From Effrenium voratum (Eukaryota; Sar; Dinophyceae; Suessiales; Symbiodiniaceae), in assembly GCA_963377175.1 (NCBI GenBank), contig CAUJNA010003316.1:243501-307500 (forward strand): DNA of 64,000 bases. Reading direction: 5' to 3'. Each line of letters opens with the position of its first letter. Position 1 is the first letter of the stretch. Position numbers and translations under genes: made by a program. The notes under the pieces are model-generated. The model was not told the origin of the DNA. It worked only from the letters and a program-made list of their open reading frames with translations, and made no database searches. Positions 9,461-19,589 of this stretch are shown piece by piece.

Positions 9461-10447
9461 CAACCGCAGGTTTCCCAAATGGAGTCTATTCCACCTAATA
9501 GGTTCCTAGAGTAGTAAGGAACTTCGGCCTATAGGGACTAATTAATTTTGGTTTTTTGGTCCCAAAACCCGCCAAAACTGCATAATTTTCAACCAGCTGA
9601 ACTCGTTATTAGCGATGTCACCGCTTCGTCACCGCTCCGTTTTTGGTGCAAAAAGCGCTCAAAACGGCAAACTCCGAAAAGTTCGTTTTTTCGTGTCAGA
9701 CGTCAAAAGTGGTGCCTGAGCCTCCAAATTCGCTTGTTTTCCGCCGAAAACCGGCTCCAGACGTTCGCCGCTCCGAATTCCGTTTTCTGCCCCGAAAAGC
9801 CTGCGAATTCCAGCCCGCCGAGCTCGTCACCGCTTGTCACCGCTTTGTCACCGCTCGCTTTTTGGTCGCAAAAGTGCGCAAAAGCGGCCCCAGTTCCGGG
9901 AACTCGTTCTCCGCAGGGTTTTCCGCGGTCCGACAGCCCGCCGAGGACCTGCTCGGAGTCCGGCAGCCGCCGAGCTGGTCCGTCAGCCCGCCGAGGTGGT
10001 CCGTCAGCCCGCCGAGCATGTCACCGATGTCACCGCTCCGTCCGGCTCCGTTTTTGGCGTTTTCGGTCGAAAGCAGGCTCCAGACGGTCACTTTGCTCAG
10101 GATTCCACTTTCGGCCCGGAAAACCGGCGAATTCCAGCCCGCCGAGCTTGTCACCGTTCGTCACCGCTTTGTCACCGCTTCGTCACCGCTCTCTTTGGGG
10201 CCGAAAAGTGCGCAAAAGGCTTGGAAAAGCAAGGCCGGCTCCGCGGCTTCGGTCTGAGCAAGGCCGGCTCCGCGGCTTCGGTCTAAAAGCAGAAATTCTT
10301 TCCACCAAAGTCGGAAAGTTGGAACTGGAAACAGGCACCAACCAATTTTTGGGTGATGCCCGCGTAGAGTTCAGCTACCAGATCCGACCTCGCTCCATAC
10401 CGAAGTCGGATTTCCGACTTTGCTCCAAGCTTCCAAGTTGGTTTTCA

Positions 10448-10540
10448 GCCAAACAGGTGCGGGCCTGGGCGGGCCTGGTGCGGGCCTGGTGCGGGCCTGG
10501 TGCGGGCCTGGTGCGGGCCTGGTGCGGGCCACTGCCGCAG
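10448..10540. repeat. 12-base minisatellite
   Basis: About seven tandem copies of GGTGCGGGCCT(G). Just downstream (10,560-10,635) are alternating CAATCCTGTCG and GCAGGATTGC words that can form small hairpins. Confidence 0.75.
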
Positions 10541-10629
10541 GGGCGCCGGCGGAGGTTTCAGTCAATCCTGTCGCCAGCGCATGTTGTCAGCGCAGGATTG
10601 CTCCACTCAATCCTGTCGTGAGCACAGGA

Positions 10630-10905
10630 TTGCCCTGATGCAGCACCAGCAGCTCGGGCTTAGAGCTGTTCTTGCCCGAGCACAGCCTTGTGATGGAGCC
10701 GGCCCTGCTGTAGAGCTCCCAGGCCTCACGCACGTCGTTGATGCTCAGGACGAAGGGCAGGCCGCTTGCGAAGAGTGCGTCTCAGAGCTCCGAGTGGAAG
10801 GCCATGTTATGCCCCCGCCCCCTTGTGCCATAGTAGTTCATGCTGCGACCTGGGAAGATGTAGGGAGGGTCAGCGTAGATGCATATAGGACAGCGAAGCC
10901 GAGGA
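10630..10905 (-). pseudogene. C-terminal fragment of a D12-class adenine DNA methyltransferase
   Basis: The minus-strand frame reads CIYADPPYIFPGRSMNYYGT, then HNMAFHSEL, an in-frame TGA, then DALFASGLPFVLSIND and SSKPELLVLHQGN. DPPY (at 10,860-10,871) is the catalytic motif of this class. The spacing to the final ELL(V/I) strand is as in Dam enzymes. The nonsense codon lies where Arg or a similar residue is expected. It could complement the N-terminal fragment at 7,305-7,523, but the two lie 3.1 kb apart on opposite strands, so they are rearranged or come from two copies. Confidence 0.6.
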
Positions 10906-11331
10906 TTACGAAAGCTTGTGTCACGGGGCGACACGGAGCCCTCTGCACGTTCGGCAGGCTGGCGCGTTATACCCGGTGACAAGTTCGGCAGGTTGTCGGA
11001 GAACCTCTGGGTGTTCGGCAGGCTGCCGCGTTAGACCCAGTGACGATGCCGTGTCACGAGCGAGGACCTCGGCAGGCTGTCGTGCTTGGATGAAAAACGG
11101 AAAATCCTGTGAAGAACAAAGTTTTCGGGAACTCGGGAACTTGGCCGCTTTTGCGCACTTTTTCGGTCCAAAAGAGAGCGGTGGTGACAAGTGGTGATAA
11201 ACTCGGGATGGAACTTGCCAGTTCAGCAGGATGGAGAATTTGGCTGTTTTGCAGGGTTTTTCGGCCAAAAAACCAAAATAATTAGGTCCCTATAAGCCTA
11301 TGTTCCTTACTACTAGGACCACCGCTGCTTC

Positions 11332-12200
11332 ATGTGGTGCGTCCTCGCCCACTGCCTCGGGGTCGACGGGCTCGACAAGTTCCAGCGGTCAAAGGCCACG
11401 AGCTGCTTGGGCTCCTTCTTCTACCCCGACCGAGCTGGCCCGCCGCCGAGGATGAGCCGGGCGGGTGGAGGTCTTCGTCTTCGTGTGGAACCCTGTGGGC
11501 GGACGGGCTGGAGCACTACCACGTCCCGAGCGGCACGGGCGTCGGCGCACCGTGCTGCTTCTGCTGCACAGCGGCCACTTCAGCTTGATCCACAACTTCC
11601 AGGCGCTGGCCAGACAGGAGCTGACCCTGGGAGCCACGCTCAGCAACAGAGGCGGCTGCAGGAGTACAACCCGAGGTGCATGGCCCGCTTCACTGTGAAG
11701 CAGCGCCACCGCGCCACTCAGTGCTATCAAGAGCGCACTCGGAAAGTGCCGCTGCCCGGGCACGGGAAGAATTTGCTGCGCTACAATGGCAAGGCCTCGC
11801 AGAGCTCGCGCCCTGACGTGCTACGCGGACCTCGAGGTCTACAGCACGCCCGCCCCGACGGTCCACATAGCGCAGCAGCAGCCAGCGCGCCAGACCGTCG
11901 CGGCTTCTTCCTGCTACGTCGCCGTCGGGCGCTGCGGCTGCGTGCCACCCGAGGAGCTGAGGCTAAGGCTCACGCACCACAAGCGGGACAGCGACAAGTT
12001 CCACGCCGTCCGCTCCATGCTGGACGACCTTCTCAGGCTGGCCTGGGGACGCCGAACTTGGCCGTCAGCGTGACTCGGCGGGGAGCTGGAGCACAGGGCC
12101 GCCACTCACTGCAGGGAGTGCCTTGCGTCCTTCAAGACCGCCGAGAAGAAGCTCCACCACTGCCACGGCACCGGGCGGTCTGCGGCCCAGACGCCAAGAC
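11332..12200 (+). pseudogene. Fossil protein-primed family B DNA polymerase (Polinton type), GC-rich
   Basis: Several frames give, in the right order, the landmarks of the intact polymerase at 38.4-42.2 kb. LLHSGHFSLIHNFQALA (about 11,560-11,610) matches SHYAYIKNYDKLM. YNPRCMARFTVKQRHRATQC (about 11,665-11,730) matches the zinc-finger CSHGFQ...HEEQGC. VPLPGHGKNL matches MPEAGEKIAF. CYADLEVY (11,819-11,842) matches the ExoI YADFECL. HCRECLASFKTAEKKLHHCH (about 12,106-12,165) with a following GTG matches CFICGNDF...DHCHFTG. Frameshifts between these pieces show decay. Nothing of the polymerase palm motifs is seen downstream, where KAKAKAKA-type repeats and then the microsatellite begin. Confidence 0.7.
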
Positions 12201-12549
12201 CATCCCAGTGGTCTTTCACAACGAGGACAGCGACGACGATGCCACCGAAAGCGAAGCAGAAGGCGATGAAGAAGGAAGCGACAGCACGTCCGAGCACGTT
12301 AGGCCTATGCCCTGCGCAAAGGCCGCGCCCAAGGCCAAGGCCAAGGCCAAAGCCCCTCAGCGGCTGGTGCGCCCTGCAGGCTGCGACCTGCTTCAGCATC
12401 TTCAGTCCTCGATGTCGACCTCCTTGCGGAAACCTGCCGGCGAGCCCATCGGCTATCAGCCGCTCCAGCACGGGCGCTCCCCGGCGGCTCACCTCCTCCA
12501 GGGAGGCCCCTCGCTGCAGCTTATCGGCATCGACGGGGGCTGGGGACTT

Positions 12550-13807
12550 GTTAGAAGGATCAGATTGACTTGTTCACTTGCAGAAGCATCAAAAGACTTG
12601 TGAAGCATCAGATTGGCTTGTGAGGGGGGTCAGATTAACTTGTGGGGGATCAGATTGGCTTGTGGCCGTGTCATCATCGGCATATCATCCGTCATCAGCA
12701 TCATCATTATCATCAGCAAATCATCATCATCTGTCATCATCATCATCATCATCGACATCATCATGATGATGATGATTAGTGATGATGACGATGACAGATG
12801 ATGATGATTTGCTGATGATAATGATGATGCTGATGCCGATGATGCTGATGATGAGGTGATGATGAAGATTCTGTTTCCTCCATTTTTGATTCGTATGCCC
12901 GGGTCCAGCAGGGCAGGCTCCGGAATTGATTTTGCGCAAACTTTATCAGCAGTAACCTTGAACTACCAAGCGCAAACTTGAGGATGATGATGATGATAAT
13001 GCTGATGGTGATGATGATGATGGTGGGTGAGAAGACTGCTGATGATGATGCAGAGGATGAACGATGATGATGATGGTGCTGAGGATGATGATGATGATGG
13101 ATGATGAGGGTGATGATGATGCCGCTGATGATGATGATAGTGATGATGATGATGGATAACGCTGCTGATGATGAAAGATGATGATTGTACTGATGAGGAT
13201 GACGAACGATGATGATGATGATGATTAGTGATGATGATGATGGATAATGCTGCTGATGATGAATGATGATGATGAGGATGACGACGATGATGATGATGGT
13301 AATGATGAGGATGACGAACGATGATGATGATGATGATTAGTGATGATGATGATAATGATGAGGATGACGACGATGATGATGACGATGCCGATGATGATGA
13401 TGACGATGATGATGCTGAGGATGAACGATGATGATGATGATGCTGATGATGATGATGAGTATGGATAATGCTGCTGATGATGCGACAATGAGGATGATAA
13501 TGCTGATGAATGATGATGATGATGACAATGATGAGGATGACGACGATGCTGATGATGAATGACATGATGACGATGATGACGGTGACGATGCTGCTGATTG
13601 TGATGAAGAATGATGATGATGATGATGATGAGGATGATGATGATGATGACGCCGATGACGATGAATGATGATGATGATGATGCGACGATGAGAATGATGA
13701 TAGTGATGAATGATCATGATGATGGTAATGATGATGATGATACTGAGGATGATGATGCTGGTGATGATTATGATGATGGTGACAATGATGATGGTGATGG
13801 ACGAGGA

Positions 13808-13866
<59 letters not shown>

Positions 13867-14080
13867 CGATGATCGATGGACGATAATGATGATGAGGAGG
13901 AGGACGAGTCAATCTGACCCCTCTCACAAGCCAATCTGATGCTCACAAGTGCATCTAATGCTCCTCACAAGCCAATCTGATCCCTCTCACAAGCCAATCT
14001 AAAAACAAACAAGCCAATCCAATCCTTCACAAGTGGTTTGGATGAGTTTTCAAATCACAAGCCAATTTGATGCCTTCCAC
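12550..14080. repeat. Palindromic GAT/ATC microsatellite with inverted minisatellite flanks
   Basis: The left flank (about 12,560-12,665) holds about five copies of ATCAGATTGGCTTGTG. The right flank (about 13,905-14,070) holds about eight copies of the complement CACAAGCCAATCTGAT. Inside, 12,680-12,845 is a near-perfect palindrome centred near 12,772: ATCATTATCATCAGCAAATC reappears as GATTTGCTGATGATAATGAT. From about 12,975 to 13,890 runs an imperfect (GAT)n array. Long His/Ser/Asp-rich ORFs across it are artefacts of the repeat. Confidence 0.9.
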
Positions 14081-14213
14081 AACTTAAATTGATGAGCAGA
14101 CCCATCGACGGCGGCTTTCAGCAGAGGCCTCAGCTGCTCGCGGCGCTCCAGGATATGGGTTGCCAGTCTGAATTTCTTTAATGAGCAAAAATCGGCTGCG
14201 GCGTCGGAAGAAA

Positions 14214-14699
14214 CTACAGCGGGCGCTCGCGAGACGGTGGCTCCACACGCAGATCCGTGACCTCAAGACTCAACCCGCACATGCCGCTCATCAACCACAA
14301 GCTGCGCGCTCTCAGCCGAACGCGCGCGGCGCAGTGGGCTAGCTCTGCGGGACGGTCCGCAAACGTGCCGCCAGCGTTCCAGAAGCGCGCGTGGGCAGGC
14401 AGCTTGGCTTTCAGCATCCAATCGCCGCCGCGCGATTGCCTCACAGAGGGCAGCAGCCGCTGGCGCACGGCCTCGGGCGTGAGTTTCGCGTCGAAGGCGC
14501 GCTCGGACGCGGCCGCCAGCTGTTCGACCAGATCGGCCTCGGCCCGCTCCCAGAAGAGCCTCGCGCGCTCGTCGGTCGCAAAGCTCACGCTGGGGCGCTG
14601 GCCCTCGGAAAAGGCCCTGGGCTCCCATGGGATTTCCAGCGAAGCTTCGCTTTGCCAAAACAGCGGCTCCAGGCTCAAGAACTTGCCCACCCTTAGCAT
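14214..14699 (-). pseudogene. Coding-like relic, possibly a viral single-strand DNA-binding type protein
   Basis: The minus frame from 14,699 reads FLSLEPLFWQSEASLEI, SVSFATDERARLFWERA, WMLKAKLPAHARFWNAG, VRLRARSLWLMSGMCGLSLE. The ending pattern (lysine-rich strand, aromatic strand, then VRLR..W.....GL..E) resembles ssDNA-binding proteins of large algal viruses; that similarity is from memory of the pattern and is weak. The frame ends at 14,214-14,216 without an obvious domain boundary. The opposite strand has a 198-codon frame (14,257-14,853), but its composition looks like a shadow. Confidence 0.35.
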
Positions 14700-14988
14700 T
14701 GGAGCGCACCTCGCCCAAGTTCCACATGCTCTTCTGGCCTGCCATCATCGTCCTTTTCTGTCTCCGATTAAAAAAAGGTTGGTCCGAGCATGCTTGAGCA
14801 GGCTCGTTCCTTTTGGGAGGAGGGGTGTGGTTTGGACCAACCCGACTTTCTAAAACAGAAGTACGCTAGGGGTTTGTCTTTTCCCCTGTATTTTAATCTT
14901 GGTTGAATCTTTGGCCGCGTGGCTGTTTCTGCTTCAAGCCCTTTAGTAAGGGACATGCCTTGAGGGTCTGACCCCTCTTTCGTTCTTT

Positions 14989-15399
14989 TTGAACCGCCGC
15001 GCCGCCATGGTTTTTACTGCATTTGAGCTTTGCATGCACTTTGCATCCGCCTTGATCTGGCCGTTCCTTGATCCGCGTGACATGCATGCCTTGCACGCAG
15101 TGGCATGGATCGCGCACACTGCAGTGCCCGATGACACACCGGCAGCCGCCTCGCCTGCATCAATGCGTGCATTCGGGAGCACTCCTTTTCTGACACCCAA
15201 CATCGCAGTGGGCATATGGGACTGCCTGACCCCCAGCGACCGCGCCGCATTCCAGGCCACGGAGTGGTGGAACCACTCGGATCTGCGGTGGTTCGCACAA
15301 GGCCTAGGCGTGGTCCCAGCCTCCGACTCGGACTCCGCATCCGTTGCGACATCAGAGAACGAGGCAAGGAACCTGAACCGCCCCAGACGTGCGGGGTAA
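14989..15399 (+). CDS. Hypothetical exon 1 in GCATGC segment
   Basis: The open frame of ~136 codons begins MNRRAAMVFTAFELCMHF and contains TPFLTPNIAVGIWDCLTPSD and EWWNHSDLRWFAQGLGVV, with an acidic/serine tail (SDSDSASVATSEN). It ends at TGCGGGGTAAGAC, which looks like a good 5' splice site (GTAAGA at 15,398), so it may be a first exon. No family is recognised. Confidence 0.35.
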   Translation: MNRRAAMVFTAFELCMHFASALIWPFLDPRDMHALHAVAWIAHTAVPDDTPAAASPASMRAFGSTPFLTPNIAVGIWDCLTPSDRAAFQATEWWNHSDLRWFAQGLGVVPASDSDSASVATSENEARNLNRPRRAG

Positions 15400-16913
15400 G
15401 ACTGCAGCATTGATGTGACGCAAACTCCGCCAGCAGCCGCTGAGCGGAGGCCAATGCATGTGGCCGCAGTGCATGCTTAATCGCCCTCCGCAGAATCCAT
15501 GTCTCACTGGCAGTACAGCTGCTCGCAGAATCTCAGCCTTGCTGGCCTATGACAGCAACTTGACACACCGCATTGGCATTGCTAGGTTTTCACTTCCCAT
15601 TCAGTGTTGCGGCATTTCGCCTGGCGAACACCAATGCGTGCCTGTAATTGATCGTGCTTTAACCTACTGCATCGTGCCATTTCCTCTCTTTCAGGGGGCA
15701 CCAGCATGCCTGCATGTTTTATCGGTCTTGGTTTGCTGCCAGCCTGGCTTAACAGGCTCACGTTTGTGCCCATGTCCGCATTCACCTTTCAGGCACCGAC
15801 CTCAGACGCATGAGACGCACCGCTGTTGCTCCCATGCCACCTTGCATTGTTCAGGCAAGGCCGCATGCCTTTGCTAGAAGCATGCATGAGGCGCAGATGC
15901 ATGCCAACCTCATCCGGGCTGTTTGCACCGCAGTGGCAATCAAGGCTCGCTCGATCCTCGGTCGCACCGCATGTGCCCCGAGTGACATATCCGTCTGAGG
16001 CGCAGTTGCATGCCAACCTCATTCGGGCCTGGCTGCATCGCGATTGCAGCCGAGGCGCATGTGCAAGGCCGCACGCCCTTGCAAGAGCATGCCAACCTGT
16101 CCAGGACCTGGATGCCCCGCAGCGGCATTCCAGGCGCAGGCGGTCGCACCGCATGTGCCCCAACTCACATGAGCTTGCCAAATACGGCGCATCGCATGCC
16201 TGCTTCTTGCAGCCTGACTGCAACGCGTTTGCAGTCGAGGCGCAATACCACTTTGGATGCTCACCATGCCTCTTGCAAGCATCAACCGGCACCGACCTTA
16301 AACACATGCAAGGCACCGCTGCTGCTTCCATGGCATGTGTGCCGCCACATTCAAACCTTGTTGCACCGCTGTTGCAACCAAGGTGCACGCATAATCGGCT
16401 ATCCGACTCCCCCCTCAGCCCGCAGGCTCGGGACGCGGTTAGCCCATCCGCAAATGAGCTCTCCAATGTTTGCGATGACAGGCGTTGAACCGTGAGTGCT
16501 TGTGCACGCATGCACCCGTTAGCACTGCACGGCAATCAAGGTTCAGATACCTTGCCTCTAGGCTCAGCCCGCTGGCTCTGCATAATGTTACCGGCCCTCA
16601 GGGTCGACAACACCATCGCATGTTTTTTCAACACCAAGGCAGAGGCTCCTCCGCGGAGACCTCGCCGACCTAGCCATCCCGCAGGTCAATCCGCCGAGAA
16701 CCTTGCTTAGTTCCATGCTAGCAGCACGATGTCCACCTGCAGGTGCCACCCAGAGGATCGCATGCCACACGTGGGGCAGAATCCCAGACTCTGCCCGCCT
16801 AGTATGCCGCATTCGCTGATGCGCATGCCGTAAAGCATGTTTTCAGTGTATGCAAAACCCGCAGCCAACCAGCCCGGAGTCGGGACCGCCCGTCCACACG
16901 CGCCTGCACGCTC

Positions 16914-17180
16914 ATGGAGCAACATGAGATATTGGACGCGATGCATGCTACCATGGCAAGGAGCTACCTGGATTTGGAAATGGTCCTCGAAGACCTGATC
17001 CTCGTCATGTTGAGCATACGCTTCTACATACGCATTGTGGCGTTCTGCATGGTCCTGATGACCCTGTTTGCATTTGCGGCACACTTGCAAAACCTGCCCT
17101 CTGTCTTTCAGACAGAAGACTTTTTAAGAGCATCTCTGCTGCGAGCGCATCAGCATGCCGCGGCATTGCACGCCGGATGA
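16914..17180 (+). CDS. Hypothetical exon in GCATGC segment, helical
   Basis: The frame begins MEQHEILDAMHATMARSYLD and includes VMLSIRFYIRIVAFCMVLM, a hydrophobic stretch long enough for a membrane segment, and then FQTEDFLRASLLRAHQHAA. A CTGTCTTTCAG acceptor-like site at about 17,100 falls inside, so only part may be exon. Unrecognised. Confidence 0.3.
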   Translation: MEQHEILDAMHATMARSYLDLEMVLEDLILVMLSIRFYIRIVAFCMVLMTLFAFAAHLQNLPSVFQTEDFLRASLLRAHQHAAALHAG

Positions 17181-17468
17181 CCATACCTTCATGCATCAAA
17201 ACAATCTTTCCGCTTGCGGTGTGAGCGCACCGACCGAGTGATCACTTCCGTCCACATGTTGTGCCAAGGTGACCACCTGCATACGCACCAACCTCAGTCG
17301 CATGCCAGGGTTAGCGTGCTATGCATGTCAACCGTGCGGTCTCCGCAGACAGACTCAAGGTTCCAATTCCGGCCACCCTCCATTTCCGCTCACTAGCATG
17401 TCGCTGGTTGCAGAGGCTGATGCATGCCTTGATTCCATCGAGGACATCGAAGACCTTACTCCGCGCCA

Positions 17469-18251
17469 ATGGCCCCAGTGCCACCGCACGGACGCTTCTC
17501 CCGCAGCCTGCAGGAAGGTTTCGCGCAGCTGCTCGACCAGTGGATGCGCCACCCGGAGCATCGCATTCGACTCAAGTGCATCAATCGCATGGGGCATCTT
17601 TGCAACTTCCTGCTTGACATCCTTTGCATTTTGGGGGTGCGCGGCATGACTATTTGCATAGCACGCATGCACTCCCTGTCAACTTTCTTCGTCGACTACC
17701 TTCGCATCGATCCCCAGTTGGACATGGATCGCATGCTTCAAAATCGCAAAGGCATTTCGGCAGGCTATCGCATGGCCGGGAAGTACCTGGCCATTATTCA
17801 GCCTTTCTCCGCACTGTTGTCGAATGTCAAATTTCGCTCTAGGCACAGCATGCATGCAAACATGCAACCAAGCTTGGACTTGCTTCGCGAGTGGGAAGCA
17901 TGCCTGATGATGGAAGACATAGCACTCACCATCCGCTCCAGCATCGCGTTGCTGGAGAGCATCAACTCCTACGTCCACATGCTGCCAATGCCCCGCAGCG
18001 CGCATTTCCTGCAGTGGTCAGACAGGCACCACGAGTTGGCGGAGCTGGCCGACGAGTGGACGCAGTGCATGCCTAGCCCCTCGCTACCTGAGCCCAGCTC
18101 GGCATCCGCTCTTCCGCCAGGCCTGCCTCAGCCAATCTCGGAACGCAATGCACCATACTGCACCAGGTTCCAGGCCGACAATTTTTATGCTAAAGCATGC
18201 AAGGCGGCCCATGTGTGCAGCGTGCCGGACTGCACTGGGAATCAGGATTAA
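17469..18251 (+). CDS. Hypothetical protein, 260 aa, GCATGC segment
   Basis: This is the longest convincing frame of the left arm. It has a helical N-terminal half with phrases FSRSLQEGFAQLLDQWMRH, LCNFLLDILCILGVRG and MAGKYLAIIQPFSALLS. A middle region LLREWEACLMMEDIALTIRS follows, then a proline/serine linker (SPSLPEPSSASALPPGLPQP) and a C-terminal Cys pair (CSVPDC). GCATGC occurs in at least two codon phases here. No known domain is recognised. It may be one exon of a longer gene together with 18,515-18,745 and 18,730-19,437. Confidence 0.4.
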   Translation: MAPVPPHGRFSRSLQEGFAQLLDQWMRHPEHRIRLKCINRMGHLCNFLLDILCILGVRGMTICIARMHSLSTFFVDYLRIDPQLDMDRMLQNRKGISAGYRMAGKYLAIIQPFSALLSNVKFRSRHSMHANMQPSLDLLREWEACLMMEDIALTIRSSIALLESINSYVHMLPMPRSAHFLQWSDRHHELAELADEWTQCMPSPSLPEPSSASALPPGLPQPISERNAPYCTRFQADNFYAKACKAAHVCSVPDCTGNQD

Positions 18252-18514
18252 AATTGTGCACCGCATCTTGTGCAAATTGCTTTTCAGCTTTCACACTGAG
18301 TGCCCTGAACGCACGCGCACCAAGGCGTGGACACTCCGCGGCATGCAGACTTCAACCTCCTCACGTGAGCCTTGTTAGGCTGACTGCATCGCATGTGCTG
18401 CAGCATGTTCTGCTATCACGGCCGCACAACGCATGCTTTGCCCGAATTAGCCTTTTTCTGCTATACAGAAACAGTGCCCGCTTACTCCGCCTGCTTTGTC
18501 CAGCATCCCTCGCA

Positions 18515-18745
18515 ATGGACTTGCAGCGCATGGTGGCGGAGAACCAGAACAACCCCGCATTCCTGCAGGACATCATCCGCATGCTGGCGCAGTCGCAGTC
18601 CGATGCGGGGTCGGTGCATCCAGAGGATGCATCCAACGCACCGCGTCCACCCAACACCGATCTCCTCGATTTTTCAGAGCCGCATGTTGCACCGACCCCC
18701 GAGCAGGCATCCGCAACAGCTGAACCCAAGTGCATGACCGCATAG
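18515..18745 (+). CDS. Hypothetical short ORF, GCATGC segment
   Basis: Starts MDLQRMVAENQNNPAFLQDI and continues IRMLAQSQSDAGSVHPEDAS with an acidic, proline-rich tail. The N-terminal helix followed by a disordered tail suggests a small regulatory or adaptor piece, but no family is recognised. It overlaps the start of the next frame by 16 bases. Confidence 0.3.
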   Translation: MDLQRMVAENQNNPAFLQDIIRMLAQSQSDAGSVHPEDASNAPRPPNTDLLDFSEPHVAPTPEQASATAEPKCMTA

Positions 18746-19437
18746 AGGGCACCCCGGATGCTTTGCGTCGCAACCGGATGGCCCCGGAACCAAAGCATGC
18801 CGCGGAACCGGAGCCAGGGCCCGCACCATGCATGTACAAGGCACCGCCAACGGGGGCCAAATTCCCTGCATGCCGACCGCTAGACGCGCCGCATAATTGG
18901 CCACCGCAAGAAGGAGACCCTCGCCATCAGCCTCCTCTGCATGGGTTCCCGTGGTCACACGACGGGTCCTACTGGGCAAACTACTGGCATCTCGGCGGGG
19001 TGCCCGACGAGGCTACCCGCTGGCATCCATCTACGCATGCCTACAGCATCGACCCGGCATACTCCGCCAACCAACGCATTGCGGCATACAGCATGCATCA
19101 CCCCGGAAACCCGGGTGCGGGATCCCGCCCGACGCCACTGCCCGAGATGCCAAAAAGGCAACAGCGGGCCGCATTTGTCCAGCAGCTGGATGCATGCATA
19201 CGCATCCCCTCCGTGCGTCTGCCCCGCACCATGCGTCGCATGGAGATGCAGGGCCGCGGACTACGCATGCTGTATCTCGATGACAACAACCGCATCAGCT
19301 GCTGCCTGCCTTGCGCAAATTCCGCATGCCCCTATGATGCAGTCTGCGGTCAGTACGTGGTCGACACGGCCACGGACACGCATGACAGGCATCGCTGCAG
19401 CGGTTGTGTCGCGGACTCCCGCGATCTCAACCGCTGA
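18730..19437 (+). CDS. Hypothetical protein, 235 aa, GCATGC segment
   Basis: Proline-rich N-terminal half (EPEPGPAPCMYKAPPTGAKF) with aromatic-rich GFPWSHDGSYWANYWHLGG. A basic stretch LPRTMRRMEMQGRGLRMLYL follows. The Cys-rich end holds CCLPCANSACPYDAVCG and RHRCSGC, which could bind zinc. No family is assigned. The composition reads as coding in this frame; overlapping frames on the same strand look like shadows. Confidence 0.35.
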   Translation: MHDRIEGTPDALRRNRMAPEPKHAAEPEPGPAPCMYKAPPTGAKFPACRPLDAPHNWPPQEGDPRHQPPLHGFPWSHDGSYWANYWHLGGVPDEATRWHPSTHAYSIDPAYSANQRIAAYSMHHPGNPGAGSRPTPLPEMPKRQQRAAFVQQLDACIRIPSVRLPRTMRRMEMQGRGLRMLYLDDNNRISCCLPCANSACPYDAVCGQYVVDTATDTHDRHRCSGCVADSRDLNR

Positions 19438-19589
19438 TGCACCGCACGCATTCAATCGCATTTTGCATCGGCCCAACAGCATGGACATGCATGCACGCTG
19501 CAGCACTCCCTGCCAGGGCTCGTACAGGCATTCACTTTGCAGCTCAGCGCAAGCGGGAAAAAAGTGACCTTCATCGTGCAAGTTAGGCC

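Larger units (their letters stand above)
9511..11313. repeat. 1.8-kb inverted-repeat element D
   Basis: The ends are inverted repeats of ~50 bases: GTAGTAAGGAACTTCGGCCT at 9,511 and its diverged complement AGCCTATGTTCCTTACTAC ending at 11,313. They continue into AATTTTGGTTTTTTGG on the left and CCAAAAAACCAAAAT on the right. Subterminal blocks around 9,850-9,910 and 11,110-11,200 are also inverted (TTTGCGCACTTTT-type phrases with GGTGACAAG repeats). The interior carries a minisatellite and a methyltransferase fragment. No transposase is recognised, so it is non-autonomous, or a rearranged remnant of a larger element. Confidence 0.7.

Noticed and set aside
12963..13946. His/Ser/Ile-rich ORF of 327 codons
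   Set aside because: Shadow of the GAT/ATC microsatellite.
14257..14853. 198-codon plus-strand ORF
   Set aside because: It mirrors the better coding-like frame on the minus strand (14,214-14,699).
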